Shown: positions 26,113 through 34,031 of the stretch, in pieces
Layout of the letters: every line of letters starts with the position of its first letter
How positions within the stretch are numbered: position 1 is the stretch's first letter
DNA from: Chara braunii
Taxonomy: Eukaryota; Streptophyta; Charophyceae; Charales; Characeae
Direction: 5' to 3'
Length of the DNA stretch: 34,031 nucleotides
NCBI GenBank assembly: GCA_003427395.1
Contig: BFEA01000044.1
Coordinates: 2,004,592-2,038,622 of the forward strand
Translations under genes and position numbers: made by a program
Notes under the pieces: model-generated
The model's database searches: none
What the model saw: only the letters and a program-made list of their open reading frames with translations
What the model was told of the DNA's origin: nothing

Positions 26113-26700
26113 GTGATTGATTCATTGCTGCACACCACAAAAGAGCTCGCCACATTCCATAAGACCGTCAAAAGAACCACCAGACTGAATTCCAAGGTAG
26201 GTGGAATAATTTCCTTTATGCCTCTGCTCATAGGATTGATAATAGGACTCAAAACTATGCCCATCATTAGAGGACATCTTTACCAAGAAACTTGTGAGCA
26301 CCGCGCGTCAGTATGGACAAGTGGCAGTGGTGGAGGTGGAGATGGTGGAGATGATGGTGGTGATGATGGGAAAGGAGGCAAAGGCTTGAAGAAGGAAGGA
26401 GATCAAAAAGGGGAAGGAAAACAATTTGAAGGGGAAGAAAGGAGGAGAATATGGAGGTGAAGATCCCTTGGACATGTAACGGGAAGGAGGAGGAGAACTA
26501 CCAGTGGGAGGCGCACATGGATATGTACCTTTATGCACAGTTGAGTCCATACTGGGACGGTGTGTTGATTGCAAGTTCATGCCTTGGTGGGGATGCTGCG
26601 AACTTTGTTATATCCTTAGTTAAGGAGGTCGGCTGCTCGTCAGTGGTAGGGTATTCTCAGCAGACTCGCATTGAGGATTTCTTTAAAACCATTAGTACAT
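26113..26700 (+). pseudogene. gag: Gag fragment of another retrotransposon lineage
   Basis: Two overlapping frames. 26113-26460 encodes a hydrophobic stretch (SFMPLLIGLIIGLKTMPII), then a Gly/Asp-rich run (GGGGDGGDDGGDDGKGGKG) and a basic tail. 26451 (ATG, next frame) begins MEVKIPWTCNGKEEENYQWE and continues with YLYAQLSPYWDGVLIASSCL and GGDAANFVISLVKEVGC, the pattern of a gag capsid N-terminal domain (W-x..Y..., L-x-GDAA-x-x-F). After EDFFKTIS (about 26695) the similarity stops abruptly and unrelated sequence follows, so the fragment is truncated. It is not the same lineage as the gag at 16459. Confidence 0.6.
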
Positions 26701-27228
26701 GGCCCAACTATCGATGTCGAGCCTGGATACCCCCTGCGCCAACTGTTGCCGAGGTGTCGGGGCACCGATTTGTTTTCATTTTGGCTGGTTCTTCCAGCCA
26801 TTGTGGTTCGGTGCACCGAAGCTCGCAACTACCGACGTGTTAACGTGAAATGCCCACGCCCGATAGCTGGGCCGACCAAAAGAACTGATTCGAGGACAAA
26901 AACTTGGCCCGGCATACCGAGCATGTGATCCTGAATATAGCCAATAGGAAGCACATGACGTTCTCCGCCTTGGCAAAGGCTCGAAGAGTAGACGGTTCTC
27001 GTCTGAATCCCACGGGCTCGTTAACAAAGTTGCTCTGTCCAAGAAATCACAGGAAACACTTATTTCGCAAACTCGATTTAGGATGCGTCAAAACGAACGC
27101 GACATCATTCGCTATACATTTTAAATGGTTTTGGCGTAAAGCTAAAACAATTCGTCATACATTGATGGTCATTATTACATAAATGAAAACACTTATTAGT
27201 AAAGACCGTATACCTTTGATAGTTCCAC
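26701..27228. other. Unassigned stretch
   Basis: About 530 bp with no recognised protein. CCGAGGTGTCGGGGCACCGA and GGTTCGGTGCACCGAAGC form a GGTGC/GCACC-rich area near 26750-26825. After 27100 it turns AT-rich (cattcgctatacatttt), possibly another element's flank. Confidence 0.3.
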
Positions 27229-27585
27229 ATGAAAAAACAATTAAAAGGTAAGCTCTTCCTAATATCCCGCTGTGAACTCGTCCGTGGTAATCCTAGTGAT
27301 ATGACTCCGGGAGCGACACTCATGATCAACTGTTTCTCAAAATTGAGTCAGCAATTACAAGCTTGTAAAATTTTCCCACAAATGGAAGAGTGTATCGACG
27401 CTAATTACAAGTTGGTATTTTTTTGTCACAAATGGCAAAGCGTGTCGGCACTAAAGGCCACTATGGTCGAACTACTGCAGGGTCGAACTACTGCAGTGTC
27501 CCGATCACGGTCTCACTCCCACACAGAGCTTGAACAACTTTGCACGAGCACTTCCCGATCCCACAGGACCCAATTGTATGCCTGA
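27229..27585 (+). CDS. Unidentified ORF, 118 codons
   Basis: True ATG in CACATGAAAAAACAATT; ends TGA. The N-terminus is basic (MKKQLKGKLFLISR), followed by NPSDMTPGATLMINCF and a Ser/Arg-rich C-terminus (SRSRSHSHTELEQL). A short direct repeat (GGTCGAACTACTGCAG at 27466 and 27482) lies inside it. I do not recognise the protein. The AT-rich start and Ser/Arg-rich end differ in composition, so it may be a chance fusion of two sequences. Confidence 0.15.
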   Translation: MKKQLKGKLFLISRCELVRGNPSDMTPGATLMINCFSKLSQQLQACKIFPQMEECIDANYKLVFFCHKWQSVSALKATMVELLQGRTTAVSRSRSHSHTELEQLCTSTSRSHRTQLYA

Positions 27586-27600
27586 ACCAAGGAAGAGGGC

Positions 27601-28152
27601 ATGGCATATGAGAAATTCAGCAAGATTGTTGTGGACCAGGCTGACTTTCTCTTGGAGGCGAATTATTGCCATTACTTGAAGGACCTGCAGAAAGGAGCCC
27701 AGTGGGAAAACAAGATGATATCCGAAAGTACAGAGGGAAAGGATAGCCTGCTAGTCACATTTGAGGGAGGGGGAGTCGAAGCACTACCCTATGAGAACAT
27801 AGACTACGGACTGGAAGAGCAAAACAGCAGCCGAGTGGCCCATGGAAGGGACTACGTGGCGATGCAGCCCGTAGGGGAGGGTGACAAGGAGGAAGAGGAG
27901 GCCGAGGTAGAGGTGGGAGGTAGAGGATCGGGCTCCCAGGGGAGTAGTAGCGAGGGTAGCTATTACATGGTAGGGGTAATGGTTCCCCGCAAGGCGGCTA
28001 AGGTCTACCTTCAATGGGGGATGAGGAAGAGGTCAAAGGCTGTACCCAGCACACCTCGGGATCGTTACAGGGGAGCCTTGGAAGAAAATGAATATATATT
28101 ACAAGTTTTGGAAGGAACGCCCCGAGGCCAACCAAGGCTTGAAGTGTGGTGA
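27601..28152 (+). CDS. Unidentified acidic ORF, 183 codons, next to gypsy pol relic
   Basis: Begins at a true ATG (GGCATGGCATATGAG) and runs uninterrupted to TGA. The N-terminal third (AYEKFSKIVVDQADFLLEAN, CHYLKDLQKGAQWENKMI) looks globular. VTFEGGGVEALPYENIDYG follows, then an acidic stretch (EGDKEEEEAEVEVGGRGSGS) and a basic C-terminal part (VPRKAAKVYLQWGMRKRSK). Composition is protein-like throughout. Its place between a gag fragment and a gypsy protease suggests the gag-to-protease linker of the second retroelement, but I recognise no domain. 28153-28440 after it is unassigned. Confidence 0.4.
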   Translation: MAYEKFSKIVVDQADFLLEANYCHYLKDLQKGAQWENKMISESTEGKDSLLVTFEGGGVEALPYENIDYGLEEQNSSRVAHGRDYVAMQPVGEGDKEEEEAEVEVGGRGSGSQGSSSEGSYYMVGVMVPRKAAKVYLQWGMRKRSKAVPSTPRDRYRGALEENEYILQVLEGTPRGQPRLEVW

Positions 28153-28440
28153 TCCCAACCACATTGTTCCCTTTTGCGTCGAGTATCGGTACACAAAAGG
28201 GAACAACTAGTAGGGGTTGCAGCTGCCCCTACAAGGCCTTCAAAATCAGACGCAGATAGAAGCGCGCTCTGCACAAGCACACTGTCTAAAGAGCCCAATG
28301 GTCTGAGGCTGATGTAGGACCCCACCTAGTTAGCTGTCCAGAGATTGCTTGCACTCGGGTCTCTCTAGGTGGCTCCCTTGCAGACATTGGTGATGAGCTG
28401 ATAAATTGTTGCCAAGGCAGGGCCCGGTATGAAGAGGGTC

Positions 28441-28878
28441 AGTAGAGAGTGAGCAGGCGCGTTAGTTGATAGTGGATCTTGACGTAGCTATAGTAGCCGA
28501 AGAGGGTTGCAGAAGATGCACCTCGGCATGAAGATGGGAAGCTAGACGAGCTGCTAGTCAGTAAACCAGCTGACAATAGAGATGATTGTGAGTGAATATG
28601 TCGAGGGAGTGAAAGCATACTTCCGGTTGGAGGGGGGGAACTATGGTGGAGAAAGTTTCAGTAGAGAGTGAACAGGCGCGTTAGTTGATAGTGGATCTAC
28701 GCGTAGCTACAGTAGCCGAAGAGGGTTGCAGAAGATGCACCTCGGCATCAAGATGAAGAAGCTAGATGAGCCGGTAGTTAGTAAACCAGCCTACAACAGA
28801 GAGATGATTGTGAGTAAATATGTCAAGGGAGTGAAAGCATACTTCCGGTTAGAGGGGGGGGACTAAGGTGGAGAAAGT
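28441..28878 (+). pseudogene. pol: Aspartic protease segment, tandemly duplicated (2 x 219 bp)
   Basis: 28441-28659 and 28660-28878 are direct copies, roughly 90% alike by eye. In copy 2 the frame reads GALVDSGSTRSYSSRRGLQK, a retroviral aspartic-protease active site (GAT AGT GGA at 28687-28695), then KMKKLDEPVVSKPAYNREMI and GVKAYFRLEGGD before TAA. Copy 1 has the same active site (28468-28476) but a TGA directly after DSGS and a TAG further on. Since 219 is 73 codons, the duplication preserved the reading frame when it happened. The 300 bp after it (28880-29180) are protease-RT linker too decayed to read. Confidence 0.85.
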
Positions 28879-29179
28879 TTTGCACTTCCCTACTCTCTTG
28901 GTGGAAAATAGGATTGGGGAGAGGACGCGAGGGCTGGTGTGAAGATGGGCGGGTGCAAACGCTGGTTGCCCAACCTCGAGGGTATCAAGAAAGTGCGGTT
29001 GTTCCACGAGTTCGGGGTCGAGTCCAGTTTGTCCCTCTGTTGCATGAGTGCCCCCACGTTTGCCTAGCTAGTGGTCAAAAGCAATTTAGTTGACCAAGTA
29101 TTCATAGCCTACACGGGGCCGGTTAGCTAGAGCAAAAAGGAGGAGGAGGAGACACCACCCGAAGTAAAGAGTTTTGCGA

Positions 29180-29985
29180 GAGTTCGGTGATGTGGGAGAG
29201 GCCCCGACAGCGTAGTGGAAAGGGAAATAAAGCATTGGATCGAGATAGAGCCTGGTAGCAAGACTCCCAGGGGCCCCACCTATCCCATGTTTCCCACAGA
29301 GCTAGATGAGTTGCGCAAGTAGCTAGACGAACTTCTCGAAAAGGGGTGTGGATAAAGCCTAGTTCCTCGTCATACGGCGCACCAGTTTTTTTCGTACCAA
29401 AGAAGGAAGGTGAACTGTGGACGTGCATTGATTACAAGGGACTCAACGTAGTCACCATTAAGAATGTCGAGCTGTTGCCCAAGATAGAGGACCTCTTGTA
29501 TGCTGCAATCTTTTCTCCAAGATCGATTTGAAGTTGGGGTATCACCAGATAGAGGTATAGACTGAAGACGGCCTTTAGAACCCGCTATGGCCACTACGAG
29601 TTTGTGGTCATTCTGTTTGGTCTTATGAATGCCCCTGCTACCCTTGAGAGTGGCTAGATAGATTTGTAGTCGTCTACCTAGATGATACCTTGATTTTTAG
29701 CAAAAGTCTAGAAGAGCACCAACAGCATCTGCGTCTAATCTTAGAAAAGTTGCGCACTGCGAAGTTCAAGCTGAACTCGAAGAAGTGTGAATGGGCTAAG
29801 GGTCAAGTGGTGTACTTAGGCCATGTGCTAGACAGATATGGAGTTCGATCGGTAGACGTGAAAATAACAGCAATTTGGTACTGGCGTACACCGTGCACAT
29901 TGACTGAACTAAGGTCCGCCAATTACTACCAAAAGTTCGTATGGAACTTCACCATGATTGCGGCTTTAGTGTGCAGGCTGCTGAG
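29180..29985 (+). pseudogene. pol: Second gypsy reverse transcriptase
   Basis: Linker HWIEIEPGSKTPRGPTYPMF leads into the fingers ([34 protein letters not shown]), the palm ([20 protein letters not shown]) and the catalytic YLDD at 29675-29686 (VVVYLDDTLIFSKS). Between APATL and the WLDRF before YLDD about ten family residues are missing, a small deletion. MPFG reads ILFG. The thumb follows (YLGHVLDRYGVRSVDVKI). Several frame changes and stops break it (for example near 29532, 29555 and 29660). Confidence 0.88.
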
Positions 29986-30480
29986 GAAAGAGAGTTTGGA
30001 ATTTACGACAGACGCAAGCCAATACTGAATTGGCGCCGTACTCCAGCAAAACGATGGAGCGGGGTACTGGCTAGTTGAGCTCATGTCTAGTAGATTGCCT
30101 AGCGAGAAGGTCGCTGCATCAACGTATGAGTGTGAGTTGTTCGCTTTGAGAGAAGCACTAAATCACAGGCTACACTATGTCTTAGGGAGACACTTTGAAG
30201 TCTACTCTAACCACGAGACCTTATGCTGGCTGAAGACCTACAGTCTTCCCCCGAATACAACGCACGGTCATTATCGCCGAATTTGGACCATCTTGCAGTC
30301 GAAATTCAGCTATAATGACCGTACGCTGTATTCGGGGGAAGACTGTAGGCCCGGATGACCCCTAAGTTGACTAGGTGGGCAAGAGAGAGATCAGTTTGAC
30401 TTTGAGTTGAAGCCAGTCAAGGGGAAGTACGACGTCGTCAGTGATGCGCTGAGTAGAGGCACAGATTTCTTCGGTGCCAT
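29986..30480 (+). pseudogene. pol: Second gypsy RNase H, split by an inverted repeat
   Basis: LEFTTDASQY then TGA (Gly codon position) holds the first Asp. AASTYECELFALREALNHRL holds the Glu, and EVYSNHETLCWLK has Asn where the third catalytic Asp is normal. Directly after WLKTYS the sequence becomes a 113-bp inverted repeat (30237-30349) instead of the expected R-W-x-x-x-L segment. Family sequence resumes as DQFDFELKPVKGKYDVVSDA and ALSRGTDFFGAMV, then RIKAAHTDDPVWHTG before the inserted block. Confidence 0.82.
30237..30349. repeat. 48-bp inverted repeat with 17-nt loop inside RNase H
   Basis: 30237-30284 is the reverse complement of 30302-30349 at 44 of 48 positions with no gaps. Arms start CCTACAGTCTTCCCCCGAAT and end ATTCGGGGGAAGACTGTAGG; the loop is 30285-30301. 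It replaces the expected coding sequence, so one arm is probably an inverted copy of the other made by template switching. Confidence 0.95.
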
Positions 30481-30568
30481 GGTGACTGACCTTGATGCAG
30501 GCACCGAACTGCACCAGCGGATTAAGGCTGCGCATACTGATGATCCAGTGTGGCATACTGGGTAGCCA

Positions 30569-30881
30569 CACGGGCCTACAGGGCCCGTCCCGGACATTCA
30601 GCCTAAAAGCCTAAAACTTAGGGCTTACAGGCCCCGTTCATTTCAGCCTGAATGCTGAAAAACGAGGGCCTGCAGGCCCTACCTCGTTTCAGCCTATTTC
30701 TGGGTCTTTGCAGACCCAGAGTTTCAGCCTGAAACGGAGGGCCATTTTCAGGCCCTCATTATTTCGACCTGCCCCTAAGACTCGGGCACGGAAACAGGAA
30801 TGCGGAACAGGCCCAAAATAGCCTGTTCCTCACATGCTCGAGCAGGAGCTGCAGCTGCAGCCCCTGCCTTCCGTCGGCAGG
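30569..30881. repeat. Array of short perfect hairpins
   Basis: Stems: 30569-30587 (ACGGGCC/GGCCCGT), 30621-30634 (4 bp), 30665-30680 (AGGGCCTGCAGGCCCT, a perfect palindrome), 30699-30720 (9 bp, TCTGGGTCT/AGACCCAGA), 30722-30734 (TTTCAG/CTGAAA), 30737-30757 (7 bp), 30804-30829 (9 bp, GGAACAGGC/GCCTGTTCC) and 30863-30881 (6 bp). The spacers repeat TTTCAGCCT. Further dyads follow at 30980-31003 (AGCGCT twice) and 31036-31048 (GGCGC/GCGCC). Between about 30985 and 31100 a TAG-TCTTC-GCGCT-GGCGC unit recurs two to three times. Confidence 0.9.
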
Positions 30882-31583
30882 CTCAAGAGGCACACCCGTA
30901 GTACATAGGAAGGACCCATGCACTTCACGGGTAGTCAGGGAGAGGTAGTCTTCAGGATTCGGCCGCAGCACTCAGGAGGAGCGCTGCAGTAGTCTCCAGC
31001 GCTAGGCCGTAGTGGTAGAGTTAGCTGTAGTCTTCGGCGCTGGGCGCCATAGCTGAGCTGTAGTCTTCAGCGCTAGGCGCTGGTAGGTGGTAGGTCGTAG
31101 AGTGGAGAGAGGCTGGCGAAGGCCAGCGTTACTTACCTGTGGCGCCATCGCTCCAGCTCCATCTTCGTGGTACCTGCATCAAGGCGCCAACTTCACAGGT
31201 TAGTACTGGACACAGAGAGAGAGAGAGTTCTTCTTCTTCCTCTTCTAAGTCCACCTTCTCTTCTCACCCTCTCGCCACCTGACTTCTCAGACTACGACAG
31301 AGAGGGACGGAGTTGTGACTTGAGACTTGACGACATTGGATCCAGACTTGACATTTGGGATTCAGACGGTTCGACGAGGGATTATTTGGGCTTGTGCCGA
31401 AGACTTGGTGTTGACGACATTCCCATCTTCCCCCTCCTCTTCGTCTATCCCCTTCCTCCTCGTCTGTGCATGTTCTGGGCTGGCGCTGTCTTCTCGTGTG
31501 AAGCGCCAGACCCATTCACACTATGAAACGATGATGATGATGTATGTTCAGGGCTGCATTACAACATTGATTGTTCGGCTCAC

Positions 31584-31595
31584 TGGTATCTAAGC
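31584..31595 (+). promoter_or_regulatory. Primer-binding site of the inserted element
   Basis: TGGTATCTAAGC matches the tRNA-iMet site TGGTATCAGAGC at 10 of 12 positions, and the element at 14304 also has T at the seventh base. It lies one base after CA, as expected after an LTR. Confidence 0.6.
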
Positions 31596-31758
31596 CTTCC
31601 ACTGTGCTATCTTATACCTTGTATGGAAAGGTCGGTTCTTGTTCTGGTCTGCACCTAGACGGTATGCAACATCCAGTTTCAGCGAACTAATTAAGAGTGT
31701 GCAGACTGCACCCACACAAAGTCCCGGACTACTGTATTGAATATTCGAGATAATCGAT

Positions 31759-32660
31759 ATGTTTGACAGGCTTTGCATCCCGAATAACAAGACTGTCAAG
31801 AGTTTAATCTTGGGGGAATGTCACTGCACCGAGGGCCATTTCGGTCTGAGGAAGAGTTATGCTAATCTCCTCTGGTCCTACACCTGGGTCAACATGAAAC
31901 ATGACTGCATTGCCTACATCCGGGGTTGCCAAGTATGCCAGCGAAACAATTGTTCCACGCAGGCCCCCCTTGGTCTGTTGAAACCACTGCCCGTCCTGTC
32001 CGGTCCGTGTCTAGCGACTTCATGGACATGAAGGTCAAATGCAGAAATGATTGTAGTTGTAGATAGATTTAGTGAATTTGCTGTTTTTATTCCGCTGCCC
32101 GCTGAGGCGAAGACCGGCTTAGTGATTAGCGAGTTCTTCAATCACTGGGTGAAAGACTACGGACACCCACTACGAATGTTAGTGACAGAGAGTAGATCAC
32201 GGGCGAGCATTGGCAACAATTGATGAAAGTTTATGGTTCAAAGTTGACCATGTCATCCGGTAGACACACTGAGACTAACGGTCAACAGAGCAGATTGACA
32301 AACTGCTCCAGCAAGTGCTACGCATGTACATCAGGCCCGACCAGGTTGATTGGGACAAGCATCTTCCCAAATTGCAGTCTGTGTATAACAATTTGGTGCA
32401 TCTATCTTCTGTACACACTCCAAATGAATTGCACAAGGAATGGCAGCCTGGACGCATGTACATGAGGCCCGACCAGATTGATTGGGACAAGCATCTTCCC
32501 AAATTGCAGTCTGCGTATAACAATTTGGTGCATTTGTCTTTTGTACGCACCCCAAATGAACTGCACAAGGGTTGGCAGCCCGAATGTTCGATCGACTGCC
32601 TGAATCCAGACCAGACTCAAAGATTGCCGCCCGGTACGTGAAAGACTTTTAGAGCAGGTG
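31759..32660 (+). pseudogene. pol: Second gypsy integrase, with in-frame tandem duplication
   Basis: Zinc domain: FDRLCIPNNKTVKSLILGEC, HCTEGHFGLRKSYANL, CQVCQRNNCSTQAPLGL (H-H-C-C kept). Catalytic core one frame over: MIVVVDRFSEFAVFIPLP, FFNHWVKDYGHPLRMLVTES, where the second Asp region reads TES, and SSGRHTETNGQ near the Glu. After another shift, 32321-32452 (MYIRPDQVDWDKHLPKLQ to NELHKEWQP) is repeated at 32453-32584 with about 10% difference. The unit is 132 bp (44 codons), so both copies stay in one frame to TGA 32639-32641. No C-terminal chromodomain is seen. Confidence 0.85.
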
Positions 32661-33500
32661 AAAAAGAACATCCTTAAACCACCAGTACACGGCCCCAGCC
32701 TTGCAGAAAAATGAACTTGTTGCCACAAGAAAATTACGGGGCTCGGGGAAGGCCTGGAAGAGCGATGGGGGTAGGAAGCTCGTGGGCCCAACAGGGAAGA
32801 AAAACGGGCTGTAAGATGTCCTTCTGGTTCAGGCTGTGCATGTGGAAACACGTGTACGAGAGGCGAAATCCAAAAAAAACATTAAAAGAACAAAAAAAAA
32901 AGCAAGCGCCCGTTGGAACAGACACCTTGCTCGTTTTTGGAGACAGGTGGTGTCCAGAAACGAGGCAGGCGCCCGTTTCAACGGGCGCCAGCTCAGTTTC
33001 TTTCCCACTTTTAGAGCAAACGGGCACAGATGCGTCTGGGCTTGGAATAGCGTCCGGCACAGATGCAGCTGCGTGATTTTTTTTTCTTTTCTTTTTGTTT
33101 CTTTTCTCTTTTTTGGTACCTATTGCTTGTGTCAGTTTGCCCACCCATGAACTGTTGAAATTCAGACCCAAGTTCGTGCAATGACTTGCTGATTCTGCTG
33201 CCGGTGGCCCGATTCGAGGCTGTAACATAAGCAGGCCAAATTCGTAATCTTGTTTAGCTGAGGGCTAACCGAGACATCTGACTGTGAGGAAAATTCGTGA
33301 GGGACATATCTGTAAATTTGGGAAAATTTGAGGCCCGCACTAACCCGAATTTCCTACAGCTACCCTAACTGCAAATAGCAGGCCAGGGCTACCGCTAGGA
33401 TGGACAGTCCCTAAGGCTTACGCTGTTAGACGGTCTTATAGCCTATAGCCTGGTAGGGAGAGACCCCAGTCGGTCAAGTCTAGGCTAGGGTAGAGCTATT
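32661..33500. other. Unassigned flank with A/T runs
   Basis: After the integrase relic: a few pol-like residues, A runs at about 32870-32902, a T-rich run at 33077-33112, and GCGCCCGTT repeated three times between 32905 and 32985. 33230-33500 has no repeat, gene or RNA that I recognise. No LTR of the second gypsy element is identified. Confidence 0.4.
32968..32989. repeat. 10-bp perfect hairpin, 2-nt loop
   Basis: GGCGCCCGTT pairs with AACGGGCGCC around TC. One arm motif (GCGCCCGTT) also occurs alone at about 32906. It is GC-rich within an A/T-rich setting. Confidence 0.92.
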
Positions 33501-33864
33501 AATAGATTGTCGAAACTGTTGGGGGCTTTTGGCAGTTGGGTCATTTCTCGTGGTTGTTGTTGCAGGCAAGAGACTGTTCACTGCTGCTACGCGTGGGAGC
33601 ACGCGAGAGACGTCGACCATTGCCTGATCCTTGGAGAGGTAGCCATATTTGGGGCTCCTCTATCTCGTTCTTCAATTGGACCACGGGTTTTCATCACTAC
33701 CTCCTCCTCGTCAGCAAAGAGAGTGATAGAGATCAGACAGTCACATGCAGACAGTTCCACACAAAAGCCATTGTGAAAAGTGAGTTTGCCGCACAATAAA
33801 CTTCCAAAGACAATAGAAAATTCCATGGTCTCGCGGGAAAGAAAAATTAAAGAATAAAAAAAGG
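33501..33864. other. Unassigned stretch before the terminal array
   Basis: Two overlapping + strand ORFs of about 88 codons (33507-33776 and 33536-33799) share this DNA and neither resembles a known protein. GTTGTTGTTGCAG at about 33565 could be a splice acceptor, but no donor or partner exon is visible. Confidence 0.3.
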
Positions 33865-34031
33865 ATCCGGATTATTCATGGTAACCCCGGACCCGGACAC
33901 CGGACACTTCCGGACTGTCTTCCGGACCAGTGTCTGGACCATCCGGACTGTCCGGTGATCCGGACATCACCGGACACCGGACAGTCCGGACTGGTCCCCG
34001 GGGTGCAAAAATGTCCGGACCAAAAAAAAAA
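33865..34031 (+). repeat. CCGGAC-rich array ending in poly-A
   Basis: More than ten CCGGAC/GTCCGG units in about 150 bp, spaced 5-15 bp, many in inverted orientation. The arms GTCCGGTGAT (33950-33959) and ATCACCGGAC (33966-33975) are perfect. CCGGACTGTCCGG (from 33943) and CCGGACAGTCCGG (from 33977) are also reverse complements, so nested folding is possible. It ends ATGTCCGGACC followed by A10 at the window edge. A decayed relative in the opposite orientation lies at 23116-23230. It is possibly the tail of a poly-A retroposon; the element body is not identified. Confidence 0.75.

Larger units (their letters stand above)
30560..31750 (+). mobile_element. Inserted LTR-like block (LTR remnant plus short internal piece)
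   Basis: It splits the second pol between the RNase H tether (DDPVWHTG, ends about 30564) and the integrase zinc domain (FDRLCIPNN, from 31762). The block has no pol similarity. It ends in a CA (31581-31582) followed by a tRNA-iMet-type PBS (31584-31595) and about 150 bp of other sequence. This suggests an LTR with a bit of internal region left after deletion. The left edge is uncertain; TGGGTAGCCACA at 30558 is a candidate TG start. No second LTR or target duplication was found. Confidence 0.5.
28441..32660 (+). mobile_element. Second Ty3/gypsy pol region, heavily decayed
   Basis: Protease, RT, RNase H and integrase fragments follow in gypsy order on the + strand, distinct in sequence from the complete element. 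No LTR pair, PBS or PPT belonging to it was found here. It holds two tandem duplications whose lengths are multiples of three (219 and 132 bp), a large inverted repeat at the end of RNase H, an inserted LTR-like block (about 30560-31750) and many stops. Upstream gag-like pieces (26113-28152) may belong to it. Confidence 0.85.

Noticed and set aside
33507-33799. Two overlapping + strand ORFs of about 88 codons
   Set aside because: Different frames over the same DNA, no motif, no ATG-context or splice support.

Overview
This window is nuclear DNA of a green plant (streptophyte), and almost all of it is repeats and transposable elements. The evidence is a plant-type telomere repeat (CCCTAAA), primer-binding sites matching plant initiator-Met tRNA, a Ty3/gypsy chromovirus with a chromodomain, a hAT transposase with a DUF659 domain, an exon with GT/AG splice signals, and the absence of bacterial-style operons. 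A large-genome charophyte alga such as Chara would fit, but that is inference from style. Unresolved N bases at 15145, 15148 and 16802 show a draft assembly.

Layout. 1-1190 is a satellite with a ~172-bp monomer. 1230-1440 is a polypurine tract, after which the + strand turns pyrimidine-rich as far as about 5250. Within 1830-4480 lie many short, often perfect hairpins, a ~160-bp tandem repeat and an old segmental duplication. A 26-bp minisatellite and a 97-bp duplication follow (4546-4884). 4885-9749 is old unassigned DNA with one decayed coding-like stretch (8641-9132). 9750-11706 on the minus strand is a broken, internally deleted hAT transposase. 11824-14035 is a run of simple and tandem repeats.

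14304-23090 is the best-preserved unit: a Ty3/gypsy chromovirus with both LTRs, PBS, PPT and a 4-bp target duplication (AGAA). Its order is gag, protease, RT, RNase H, integrase, chromodomain. Gag and pol overlap in the -1 frame at a G GGA AAC heptamer, which suggests programmed frameshifting. The copy is dead: three nonsense codons, four length-changing indels, and changes at the protease and integrase active sites.

23457-23766 is an isolated exon-like leucine-rich-repeat segment, the only part that looks like host coding sequence. After it come two minus-strand slices of the same gypsy pol region (25075-25760), one interrupted by a telomere-repeat tract, and then a chimeric gag fragment and unidentified ORFs (26113-28152). 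A second, heavily decayed gypsy pol follows (28441-32660). It carries in-frame tandem duplications in protease and integrase, a 48-bp inverted repeat in RNase H, and a nested hairpin-rich LTR insertion (about 30560-31750). The window ends in a CCGGAC-rich array with a poly-A tract.

No functional host pathway is visible. The most distinctive signals are the hairpin clusters at 1873-4404 and 30569-30881, the likely -1 frameshift site, the telomere tract inside a retroelement, and the phase-preserving duplications in the second pol.
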